Shown here in pieces: positions 4,408-11,796 of a stretch of 13,362 nucleotides of DNA; the stretch's first letter is position 1, and each line of letters opens with the position of its first letter. The translations under genes and the position numbers were made by a program. Origin of the DNA: DASXMX01 sp036794395 (GTDB taxonomy: Bacteria; Planctomycetota; Phycisphaerae; Tepidisphaerales; Tepidisphaeraceae); NCBI GenBank assembly GCA_036794395.1, contig DAIRGS010000192.1, forward strand, positions 1 to 13,362, written 5' to 3'. The notes under the pieces were generated by a model, which was not told the origin of the DNA, searched no databases, and saw nothing but the letters and a program-made list of their open reading frames with translations.

Positions 4408-7400
4408 ATGAGCGACGAAGAAACCATCTTCACCGAGGCCCTGGCGAAAGAGTCGCCTCAAGAGCGGTCGGCGTTCCTGGACCAGGCCTGCGGCGGTAAC
4501 GTCGAGTTGCGACAGCGAGTGGAGGTCTTGCTCGCGGCGCACGACGAGGCCGGTTCGTTCCTCGAATCTCCCCCGGCGGGCGTCACCCAAACGGCTGTCG
4601 ATGGCGTCACCGTCGAGCAATCGCCGGCGGAGCGCCCGGGCGAGATGGTCGGCGCTTACAAGCTGCTGGAACAGATCGGCGAGGGCGGCATGGGCGTGGT
4701 ATTCATGGCCGAGCAGCAACACCCCGTGCGGCGAAGGGTGGCGCTCAAGATCATCAAGCCGGGCATGGACACCAAACAGGTGATCGCCCGCTTCGAAGCC
4801 GAACGGCAAGCCCTGGCACTGATGGATCATCCCAATATCGCCAGGGTCCTGGAAGCCGGAGCGACCGATGCCGGCCGCCCGTACTTCGTGATGGAGCTGG
4901 TGAGGGGCATTCCCATCACCGACTACTGCGACCAGCAGAAGCTGTCGCCCCGCCAGCGCCTCGATCTGTTCGTGCAGGTCTGCCAGGCCGTCCAGCACGC
5001 GCACCAGAAGGGGATCATCCACCGCGACCTCAAGCCCAACAACGTGCTGGTCACGCTCCAGGACGGCAAGCCCGCGCCCAAGGTCATCGACTTCGGCATT
5101 GCCAAGGCCACAGCTGGCCAGCGGCTGACCGACCAGACGCTCTACACCGAGCTTCGCCAACTCGTCGGCACGCCCCTGTACATGAGCCCCGAGCAGGCCG
5201 AGATGAGCGCCTTGATGGACATGGACACGCGCAGCGATGTCTACAGCCTCGGCGTCCTGCTCTACGAGCTCCTGACCGGCACCACTCCCTTCGACAAACA
5301 GCGCCTGGCCAAGGCCGCGTACGATGAGGTCCGTCGGATCATCCGCGAGGAGGAGCCGCCCCGGCCCAGCACGAGAATCAGTACGCTGGGCGATACGCTC
5401 ACATCCGTGTCCGCGCAACGCCAAACCGATCCAAAGAAACTGAGCGGCCTGCTCAAAGGCGAGTTGGACTGGATCGTGATGCGGGCGATGGAGAAGGACC
5501 GCACCCGCCGCTATGACACCGTGAGCGGACTGGCGCAGGATGTCGAGCGGTATCTGTCCGATCAGCCGGTGGAGGCGTGCCCGCCGTCACGACTGTACCG
5601 GCTGCGGAAAATGGCCCGCCGCAACAAGGCGGCCATTGCGACGGGTGCGGTTTTGTGCCTCGTCCTGCTACTCGCAACCGGCGTAAGCACGTGGCAGGCC
5701 GTGCGGGCAAAGCGGGAGAAGTTGCGGGCCGATGAACAGGCGAGCATCGCGACAGCCGTCAACGACTTTCTCAACCACGACTTGCTTGAACAAGCCAGTA
5801 TCGAAGGTCAGGAAAAAGCTCAAAACTTTGTCGACCGTGACCTCAAGGTGCGTGAAGCACTCGACCGCGCGGCGGCCCGGATCGCCGGCCGGTTCCCGGG
5901 TCGCCCCCTCACAGAGGCTGCCATTGAACGCACTATTTCGCGCACTTATTCTGGCTTGGGTGAATTCCCGACGGCCGAGCCACACATGGAAGCCGCGTTG
6001 CGATTGCGGCGACAGGCATTGGGGGAGGAGGATCGCGACACCCTTCAGGCGATGGAAGGTTTAGGAATCATATACTTGAGGACCGGACAGCTGGCAAAAG
6101 CCCAGCCCCTGTTCCAAAAGGTCCTAGACGGCCGCCGCAGAATACTTGGAGAGCACGACCCCGACACGCGCCTGGCCACTGCGAATATGGCATGGCTATA
6201 CATGGAGCAGCGCCAATTTGGGAAGGTGGAGCCCCTCTGCCTCCAGGTTCTCGAGGCGACTCGTGACAAGCACTACGGAGAAGAGCTTAGTACGACGCGG
6301 GCCGTAGAGATCCTCAAGGACATGTATTGGCGTCAGGGTCAATACGCCAAATCCCAGGCAATGCTGCTTCAGATTCTGGAACGCGATGGCAAACTCCCGC
6401 CACCTGTAAATCCGGAAACGTTCTTCCTCAAGCGAGTCTTGTCGAAAGTGTACTACGAACAAGCTCGATATGCGGAAGCTGAGACGTTCGCGCGAGAGGC
6501 CTTAGACGACGAGCGCAATCTGCGAGGGCCGCGCGACCCGACTACTTTGCTTGCCCAGATCGAACTTGGCAGCTTCTACGAGCGGCGAGGACAGCACGCC
6601 AAGGCTGAGCCACTGGTCTTCAATGCCGCCGAGCAATTGCCGCACCTGCTGGGGGATCATCACCCCGCGACTCTTGGCTCGTTTCTGGCGCTGGTACAGG
6701 TATATATGGGTCAGCACCAATATGCCAAGGCCGAGGCGATCCTCCTTCGTGATCTTCCTCTTTGTCGCGAGTTCTTGGGGCCAGCAGACCCGGATACGCT
6801 CGCCCACCTCGGCTCGCTGGGACAGATTTATTTCGCGCAGAAAAAGTATGACCAGGCCGAGCCGCTCCTTCGTGAAGCGTTGGATGGGTTGTTAAATACG
6901 GTTGGCGAGTTAGATCGCAACACGCTCCATTCTCGCGATGTATTGGGACAGACTTATGCAGCGCAAGGAAAATACGACAAGGCGGAGCCGATGCTGCGAA
7001 AGGCAGTGGACGGCTTGTCCAAGACGGTCGGTGACCTGAATCCGAACACACTCGAGCCCCAAGCCCACTTGGGTGCATTGTACCTCAATCGCGGCCACTA
7101 TCTTGAAGCTGAGCCCCTGCTGAAGAAGTCGTTCGAGATGTCGCGAAACCTCTCCGGCAAAACAAGTCCGACAACGCTGAGTTGCCAATACAACCTCGCC
7201 CTTTTGTATTTCCGCCGCAATCAAATCGACAAGGCCGAGCCGCTCTTTCAAGAGTATCTATCTCTCAGACGAGAATCGCTGGAAGCCGAGCCTATCGATG
7301 AGTCGTTCTGGGCCGCGCTCATCGGCATGGCGCAGATTGAACGCGCCACTGGGAGAGGCTCTGAAGCCGAGCGGTACGCCAGCGAGGCGCTTGCCATCGC

Positions 7401-8829
7401 GCGGGAGCAGAAGTCGTATGAGATGATCCGTGGGACGCTGATGGATCTGGGAAGAATCTATGCGGGTCAACGTAAGTTTCCCGAGGCCGAGGCGAAGTTC
7501 CAAGAATACCTGTCAGTCAAAAGGAAGGCCCTCGGCGCCGCGCAACCTGATGAAGAGGTCTGGTCAGGACTTTTGAATCTGGCCGGTGCGGAGCATTCGC
7601 GCGGTGAAGACCCGGCGGCCGAGGGACACTATCAGGAGGCGCTCAAAATCGCGCGGGAGCTCAAGTCGGATGACATGCTCCAACCGACCCTGCAGCAGTA
7701 CGGCGGTCTACTTCACCAGGCGCACCGCGATGCCGAGGCGGAGCCGCTGGTGCGCGAATGCCTCGAAGTTCGCAAGCGGCTCTTCAAGCCTGGCAACGAA
7801 ATGATCGCGAACATGAAGAGCTACTATGCTTCGATCCTGACGGCTTTGGGAAAATATCCCGACGCGGAGCCGCTGCTGTTGGAGGCGAATTCGGAACAGA
7901 AAGCGTTGCCATTGAAGCGGGAACTGGACGACCGGCGCATCGATACACTGCGCTGGCTTGCCGAGCTCTACAGGGCATGGAAAAAGCCAGAAGAAGCAGC
8001 GAAGTGGGTGGAGGAGCAGCAAGTCCAGATGAAGGAGGTCGTGGAAAGAAATCCGTCCGAGCCGAGCTTACGAGCCGCATACGGAAAGCTGCTTGCCCGT
8101 TGGGGCAAATTCAAAGATGCCCTGCCGGAGTTTCAAAAGGCGATCGAGTTAGCGCCGACTGAGCATTCGTACTGGCACGATGGAGCCGTACCGCTTCTCC
8201 TGCAACTCGATAAACCAGAGGACTATCGTCGGCTCCGCACCCGTGAGCTGAAGCAGTTTGCCACCACCTCCGATGGGGCGGCCGCCCATCGTGTGTCCAA
8301 AGACTGCTTCATGCTGCCGTTGGAAGGAGCGGAACTCGATCAGGCGGTGGCTTTGGCAGCACGGGGAAAGTTCGGCGATGAAACATGGGCCGCTCAGACG
8401 AAGGGGATGGCCGATTACCGTCGTGGCAGATTTGACGATGCGATAAAATGGTTAAAGTTCAGCACGGATGGAAAGGTCGTTTGGAAGGATGTGGAGAACA
8501 ACCTGTTTATTGCGCTTGCCCATCACCATCTCGGCGAACACAACGAAGCGCAGCAAATACTGGCCAGCGCCACCAAAATGATGGAAACGCAACTGCCACA
8601 ACTCGGCAAAGCCGATCTGGGGAGTTTTGGCGACTGGATTTATTGCCAGGTCATGCGCCGCGAGGCCGAGCGCGAGATCAACGGTAAAGACACGAGCGCC
8701 ACTGCACGATCCGCCAGCAGACCCTCAACCTTCCCGGCCGGAGCCGCAGATTCCCCGCCCCTTCGCGCGGACGGAGATGGCGTCTTAACACCGCCACCCC
8801 CACGTCCGGCCACGTCTCAGCCGCGCTAA
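4408..8829 (+). CDS. Hanks-type Ser/Thr protein kinase with membrane span and TPR tail
   Basis: A 1473-residue kinase. A planctomycete-type N-terminal segment (1-80) precedes a complete catalytic domain: glycine loop GEGGMG (91-96), VALK lysine K114, probable helix-C Glu132, HRDLKPNN (205-212, catalytic D207), DFG (228-230), GTPLYMSPEQA (254-264) and SDVYSLGVLLYELLTG (276-291). All key residues are present, so it should be active. After a basic stretch comes one membrane span (about 407-427), then about 16 TPR units of 40-44 residues of the kinesin-light-chain type (about 490-1180), further helical repeats, and a Pro/Ser-rich tail (about 1427-1473). The span would place the kinase in the cytoplasm and the TPR region outside, as a sensor or scaffold. 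No good ribosome binding site precedes the ATG; a 9-bp repeat ATTGAACCC (4381-4389, 4397-4405) fills the gap after the sigma gene. The TPR part uses visibly more A/T-ending codons than the kinase part. Confidence 0.95.
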   Translation: MSDEETIFTEALAKESPQERSAFLDQACGGNVELRQRVEVLLAAHDEAGSFLESPPAGVTQTAVDGVTVEQSPAERPGEMVGAYKLLEQIGEGGMGVVFMAEQQHPVRRRVALKIIKPGMDTKQVIARFEAERQALALMDHPNIARVLEAGATDAGRPYFVMELVRGIPITDYCDQQKLSPRQRLDLFVQVCQAVQHAHQKGIIHRDLKPNNVLVTLQDGKPAPKVIDFGIAKATAGQRLTDQTLYTELRQLVGTPLYMSPEQAEMSALMDMDTRSDVYSLGVLLYELLTGTTPFDKQRLAKAAYDEVRRIIREEEPPRPSTRISTLGDTLTSVSAQRQTDPKKLSGLLKGELDWIVMRAMEKDRTRRYDTVSGLAQDVERYLSDQPVEACPPSRLYRLRKMARRNKAAIATGAVLCLVLLLATGVSTWQAVRAKREKLRADEQASIATAVNDFLNHDLLEQASIEGQEKAQNFVDRDLKVREALDRAAARIAGRFPGRPLTEAAIERTISRTYSGLGEFPTAEPHMEAALRLRRQALGEEDRDTLQAMEGLGIIYLRTGQLAKAQPLFQKVLDGRRRILGEHDPDTRLATANMAWLYMEQRQFGKVEPLCLQVLEATRDKHYGEELSTTRAVEILKDMYWRQGQYAKSQAMLLQILERDGKLPPPVNPETFFLKRVLSKVYYEQARYAEAETFAREALDDERNLRGPRDPTTLLAQIELGSFYERRGQHAKAEPLVFNAAEQLPHLLGDHHPATLGSFLALVQVYMGQHQYAKAEAILLRDLPLCREFLGPADPDTLAHLGSLGQIYFAQKKYDQAEPLLREALDGLLNTVGELDRNTLHSRDVLGQTYAAQGKYDKAEPMLRKAVDGLSKTVGDLNPNTLEPQAHLGALYLNRGHYLEAEPLLKKSFEMSRNLSGKTSPTTLSCQYNLALLYFRRNQIDKAEPLFQEYLSLRRESLEAEPIDESFWAALIGMAQIERATGRGSEAERYASEALAIAREQKSYEMIRGTLMDLGRIYAGQRKFPEAEAKFQEYLSVKRKALGAAQPDEEVWSGLLNLAGAEHSRGEDPAAEGHYQEALKIARELKSDDMLQPTLQQYGGLLHQAHRDAEAEPLVRECLEVRKRLFKPGNEMIANMKSYYASILTALGKYPDAEPLLLEANSEQKALPLKRELDDRRIDTLRWLAELYRAWKKPEEAAKWVEEQQVQMKEVVERNPSEPSLRAAYGKLLARWGKFKDALPEFQKAIELAPTEHSYWHDGAVPLLLQLDKPEDYRRLRTRELKQFATTSDGAAAHRVSKDCFMLPLEGAELDQAVALAARGKFGDETWAAQTKGMADYRRGRFDDAIKWLKFSTDGKVVWKDVENNLFIALAHHHLGEHNEAQQILASATKMMETQLPQLGKADLGSFGDWIYCQVMRREAEREINGKDTSATARSASRPSTFPAGAADSPPLRADGDGVLTPPPPRPATSQPR
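7231..7734 (+). repeat. Duplicated 84-residue double-TPR module in the kinase
   Basis: Two adjacent 252-bp segments (7231-7482 and 7483-7734) encode 84-residue blocks that align without a gap and agree at 33 positions by my count. Shared landmarks are FQEYLS at block residues 6-11, D-E-x-x-W at 23-27, G-x(4)-AE at 41-47, EAL-x-IARE at 52-59 and KS-x(2)-M at 61-65. Each block holds two TPR units, so the pair was the unit of duplication. Confidence 0.75.
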
Positions 8830-8905
8830 GGGGATTCCTCCCGGATTGAGAATCTTGCAACTTATTTGGCCGGTTCCGCGCGCGAACGGCGCATTCCTTC
8901 TCGTG

Positions 8906-8934
8906 GCCGGGGTTCGGAGCGTTCCCGCCCCGGC
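8906..8934 (+). terminator. GC-rich stem-loop after the kinase gene
   Basis: GCCGGGG (8906-8912) pairs with CCCCGGC (8928-8934) across a 15-nt loop that holds a smaller GGA/TCC stem. It lies 77 bp after the kinase stop and has no T tract, so it is at best a Rho-assisted or weak terminator. It could equally be a leader structure of the next gene, because the conserved leader begins at its right arm. Confidence 0.35.
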
Positions 8935-8977
8935 GTACTCAATCACTTCGGGCCTCACGTTCTCCAACAGGAAGGGC
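8933..8977 (+). promoter_or_regulatory. Conserved leader element, copy 1 (LEPR-XLL propeller gene)
   Basis: The element reads GCGT...TCAATCACTTCGGGC, then ACGTTC, then AACAGGAAGGGC, and ends 5 nt before the ATG at 8983. A second copy sits at 11747-11785 before the PEP-CTERM gene with the same blocks in the same order. The terminal GGAAGGG also serves as the ribosome binding site. The rest may be an RNA element, a regulator site or a shared promoter. Confidence 0.5.
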
Positions 8978-8982
8978 TTCCC

Positions 8983-10410
8983 ATGCACGTCTCGACCCGC
9001 CGTCTCCCGCGTCACTCCTCCACCCTCACTCGCGCCGCAGTCCGGCAAGCCTGCCGGGTTGAGCCGCTTGAAGGCCGGACCCTGTTGTCTACCACCTGGG
9101 GGACGTTCAGCGACCTGCCGTTAACCAACCTGCCGGGTTTCACGTTCAATAAAATGACGGTTGATCCTTCGGGAAATGTTTACGTTGTCGGGACTTACAC
9201 TGGCGCCTCATCGTGGGGTCGTGGCATCGCCCTGGAGAAGGCCGCCGGGAGCAGCACCTGGACCACAATCCTCGACCTGGGCATCAGCACCGCCACCACC
9301 GAATTCCAGGCTGTGACCGCGAACGCGTTGGGCGACGTCTACATTGCCGGACGCAACGGGGCTACTGCGCACCACACGATTTGGGAGCGATCCGCGGGAC
9401 AATCCAATTTCGCGGTGGTCGATGATTTTGCGGCGGGCCGATATTTTGGCGACCTTACCATCGACGCCGCTGGGAATGTCTTCGCGGTCGGGTCGGAAAT
9501 CTATCCTACAAAGAATTCACCCTTCACGACCCATTGGATTGTGCGAAAACGGGTCAACGGACAGGGGCCTTTCACCAACGTGGATGATACCGGCGAGGGC
9601 ACGACCGCGAGGGCCATTACGATCGTCGGGGGCAGCGGGTCCAATGCGGGGATTTACGTCGTCGGACAGACTAACAACACCGCCACCGCCACTGCTATTG
9701 TTCGCAAGAGCACCAACGGCGGTGTGAGCTGGACCGACGTGGATCACTTCCTTTTTGATCCCGCCACATCCGGCGGCTGCGTACCCCTCGCAATGACGAC
9801 AGACTCCGCAGGCGATGTCTTTGTTGTCGGGGGTGGTTTTAAGGGAACCCTCACCGGCGGGAACAAAACCCATCCCACTTACTCGTATGCCGAAAACTGG
9901 CTGGTGCGTGAAACCACCGACGGAGGCGCCACCTGGACCCTCCGCGACTCCACCGTGCCGGGCGAGGCGCGGGCGGCGGGATACAACCCGGTGACGGGCA
10001 CGGTCTACGTCGCGGGTTGGGCGTCGGAAACCGACTCCACCACCGGCCTGCTCCGTCAACACAGCCTGATTCGCAGTAATCTTGGCGGGACCTTTGCCAC
10101 CGAGGATGATTTCCAGTTGGTGCCGGGCAAGTACGCCTCCGCCGACGGCTTCGGCGTCGATGCGAGCGGGAATCTATTCGTCGGTATCCTGGCAGACGAC
10201 TCGACTGGCCCCCACTTGTTATTGCGCACCCCCACTTCCACCCTCACCCCGGCGGCCGCGACCTTTTCCGCGGTCACGATCGCCTCTGCAAGCGCGTCTT
10301 CCCCCGCAGTGTCTGCCGCAACGGAGTTTTTCTCACCAGCGCAAGTCACCTCCGAAGCCGGCCCGCACCACGGTCGGCTTCGACAGCCCCGACTCCAAAT
10401 ACTGGCTTGA
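8983..10410 (+). CDS. LEPR-XLL protein with predicted seven-bladed beta-propeller
   Basis: The start at 8983 is preceded by AGGAAGGG at 6 nt; the frame is open for 39 codons further upstream but those lie in the leader. The 475-residue product opens with a basic segment and VEPLEGRTLLS (26-36), the LEPR-XLL-type signature of planctomycete surface proteins. Seven similar strand-turn units follow, at about 59-70, 112-123, 159-170, 212-228, 272-284, 335-345 and 391-401 (for example DPSGNVYVVG, DAAGNVFAVG, DSAGDVFVVG), spaced 47-61 residues. With the BNR/Asp-box-like NGGVSWTD and DGGATWTL they indicate an SBBP/BNR-type propeller. The end (about 420-475) is Ala/Ser-rich and then turns Arg/His/Gln-rich, which may reflect a frameshift or an unusual tail. 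The protein is probably exported and may bind polymers or other proteins. No enzymatic residues are recognisable. Confidence 0.85.
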   Translation: MHVSTRRLPRHSSTLTRAAVRQACRVEPLEGRTLLSTTWGTFSDLPLTNLPGFTFNKMTVDPSGNVYVVGTYTGASSWGRGIALEKAAGSSTWTTILDLGISTATTEFQAVTANALGDVYIAGRNGATAHHTIWERSAGQSNFAVVDDFAAGRYFGDLTIDAAGNVFAVGSEIYPTKNSPFTTHWIVRKRVNGQGPFTNVDDTGEGTTARAITIVGGSGSNAGIYVVGQTNNTATATAIVRKSTNGGVSWTDVDHFLFDPATSGGCVPLAMTTDSAGDVFVVGGGFKGTLTGGNKTHPTYSYAENWLVRETTDGGATWTLRDSTVPGEARAAGYNPVTGTVYVAGWASETDSTTGLLRQHSLIRSNLGGTFATEDDFQLVPGKYASADGFGVDASGNLFVGILADDSTGPHLLLRTPTSTLTPAAATFSAVTIASASASSPAVSAATEFFSPAQVTSEAGPHHGRLRQPRLQILA

Positions 10411-10446
10411 CGGGCTACGCCCGCTGCCTCAGGTTCGGTTTTATTT
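10411..10446 (+). terminator. Weak terminator-like stem after the propeller gene
   Basis: CGGGC (10411-10415) and GCCCG (10419-10423) pair around TAC directly after the stop codon. A T-rich run (10438-10446) follows about 14 nt later, further than usual for an intrinsic terminator. Confidence 0.3.
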
Positions 10447-10490
10447 AGACAACCCGACAAAAATCGAAGAATTGCATTTAGCCCGGAGTA

Positions 10491-10640
10491 TTCACCGCAG
10501 AGACGCCGAGTACGCAGAGAATTCAGAAGTATCAAGAGCTTATGTGCAAAATCGCACAGCCGTTTGTCGCGCACGTTGCGCAGCTCACACATCCCATTCC
10601 TCTGGTGTTTTCTCTGCGATCTCCGCGGCTCTGCGGTGAA
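10491..10640. mobile_element. Terminal-inverted-repeat element of the TTCACCGCAGAG type
   Basis: The left arm (10491-10521) begins TTCACCGCAGAG and ends CGCAGAGAA. The right arm (10610-10640) is its reverse complement at 27 of 31 positions. The 88 bp between them have no coding content but contain a small TGTGC/GCACA stem. Sequences of this TTCACCGCAGAGRCGC type are familiar to me as abundant dispersed intergenic repeats in several bacterial phyla. That points to a non-autonomous, MITE- or REP-like element. No target-site duplication is obvious. Confidence 0.7.
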
Positions 10641-10723
10641 TCATGAATTTTCCGGGTTAGAGAAGGAGATCTCCCGCAAGAGCGACAGCCAGCATCTCAT
10701 CGATATTTCTAAGTTTAGCGATC

Positions 10724-10751
10724 TTGCCGACGCGATTGCGACAAATATACT
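10724..10751 (+). promoter_or_regulatory. Candidate promoter of the LuxR-type regulator
   Basis: TTGCCG (10724-10729, 4 of 6) and TATACT (10746-10751, 5 of 6) are 16 bp apart. The predicted start near 10758 leaves a 75-nt leader before the GTG start. It lies 84 bp after the inverted-repeat element, so the element does not supply it. Confidence 0.45.
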
Positions 10752-10832
10752 TAGGCCGGTCGAAGGGGCCCCGGGTGAAAACAAGGGCGGTAATCCACGG
10801 GTTCTAATTCGTGCCGGACGCGGGAGCAATCT

Positions 10833-11666
10833 GTGCATGACCCAACACTACGTCTGGACGACACCCGGGCCGTCTACCGGATCATCCACGAACTCTGCGA
10901 ACTGGGCGCAGACGCGCACGCCTGGCGCGCCCACTTGCAGTGCCGAATACTTGCCTTGGTCGATGCGACAATGGCCAGCGGGTACGTGATGCGCCTGACT
11001 CTTGACCCGGCATCCATCAAGCCCGGCGTCGAGCTTGGTGTGCAGACCGGCACCAACGCGGCCTGGCAGGCATTTCTGGCAAAGGGCGACCTGACTGAAA
11101 ATCCCCTGACCCCCCACATCATGGCACGATTTGGGGCTGACTTTACCTGCACGCGCCAGGAACTGATCGACGATGCGACCTGGTACTCGAACGATTTCTA
11201 CACTCGCGTATGCCTCCCCAGCGATTGGGACCAATCTCTCCATTCCCAAGTGTGCATCAATCCCCCCGGCGTAGTCGACGGATTGGGGCTCTGCCGCCGC
11301 CCAGGCGCTCCGCCGTTCGGCCCCCGCGAGGTGGCCGTCGTGCGCCTCCTTCACCAGGAGTTGGCCCACCTCTGGCGCAAGCCCGACCCACTGGGTGTTA
11401 ATGCCCTGCCCAAGCGCCTCCGCCAAACCCTCCACTGCATCCGCCAGGGGCTGGGCCGCAAGCAGATCGCGCAGCAGTTGGGGCTCAGTGCCCACACCGC
11501 GCACGTCTATGAGAAGACTTTGTTCGGCAAGTACGGCGTAACCGGCCGCGCCGAGCTGATGGCACTGCTGGGGTCATCGATTCGCCCCGCGCTCCTGCCG
11601 CTCGAACAGGAAAACGATTTCATTGAGGTCCCCGGAAAACGCCTTTCACGACCAATCGCGGACTAG
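10833..11666 (+). CDS. LuxR-type transcriptional regulator
   Basis: The 277-residue protein has a C-terminal LuxR/GerE helix-turn-helix at about 192-246: LPKRLRQTLHCIRQGLGRKQ, IAQQLGLSAHTAHVYEKTLF and GKYGVTGRAELMALL. The first 180 residues form a putative sensing domain of no family I can name. They contain DATWYSNDFYTRVCLPSDWD and end in FGPREVAVVRLLHQELAHLW, a pattern seen in planctomycete LuxR-like regulators. No receiver-domain aspartate pocket is evident, so it is probably not a two-component response regulator. The GTG start has GGGAG at 6 nt; the ATG 3 nt downstream is in another frame. It lies between two exported-protein genes and is a plausible regulator of them, but this is inference from position. 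Confidence 0.85.
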   Translation: MHDPTLRLDDTRAVYRIIHELCELGADAHAWRAHLQCRILALVDATMASGYVMRLTLDPASIKPGVELGVQTGTNAAWQAFLAKGDLTENPLTPHIMARFGADFTCTRQELIDDATWYSNDFYTRVCLPSDWDQSLHSQVCINPPGVVDGLGLCRRPGAPPFGPREVAVVRLLHQELAHLWRKPDPLGVNALPKRLRQTLHCIRQGLGRKQIAQQLGLSAHTAHVYEKTLFGKYGVTGRAELMALLGSSIRPALLPLEQENDFIEVPGKRLSRPIAD

Positions 11667-11746
11667 CCCAAATGGGCGAATTGTTCCAGTCGCTGATACC
11701 ACTACACTCCGCACTCCACGCCCACCCCAAAGTCGGCGGGATGTGT

Positions 11747-11785
11747 GCGTTCAACACTTCGGGCTTACGTTCAAACAAGAAGGGC
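11747..11785 (+). promoter_or_regulatory. Conserved leader element, copy 2 (PEP-CTERM gene)
   Basis: The blocks GCGT, TCAACACTTCGGGC, ACGTTC and GAAGGGC repeat those at 8933-8977 in the same order. CACTTCGGGC starts 42 bp before the ATG here and 39 bp before it in copy 1. In this copy the ribosome binding site is a separate AGGAG (11786-11790), so GAAGGGC is conserved for another reason or acts as an additional site. Confidence 0.5.
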
Positions 11786-11796
11786 AGGAGAAGAAA

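Larger units (their letters stand above)
10411..10832. other. Intergenic region with inverted-repeat element and promoter
   Basis: There is no gene in these 422 bp. Frames that stay open here are continuations of shadows from the flanking genes. The region contains the weak stem at 10411-10423, a 150-bp terminal-inverted-repeat element at 10491-10640 and a candidate promoter for the regulator gene at 10724-10751. Confidence 0.6.

Noticed and set aside
4372..5424. 350-codon open frame antisense to the kinase domain
   Set aside because: It is the mirror of highly conserved kinase codons with high GC3, a well-known source of long antisense frames. The sense frame has every kinase motif.
8866..8982. 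39-codon N-terminal extension of the propeller protein
   Set aside because: The ribosome binding site and LEPR-XLL N-terminus favour the ATG at 8983, and the extension coincides with the conserved leader.
10082..10639. 185-codon frame across the propeller gene end and the inverted-repeat element
   Set aside because: It is a shadow of the propeller gene continuing by chance through the repeat arms, without a ribosome binding site or domain.
11623..11796. 58-codon N-terminal extension of the PEP-CTERM protein
   Set aside because: It overlaps the LuxR gene and the leader, and would bury the signal peptide; AGGAG precedes the ATG at 11797.
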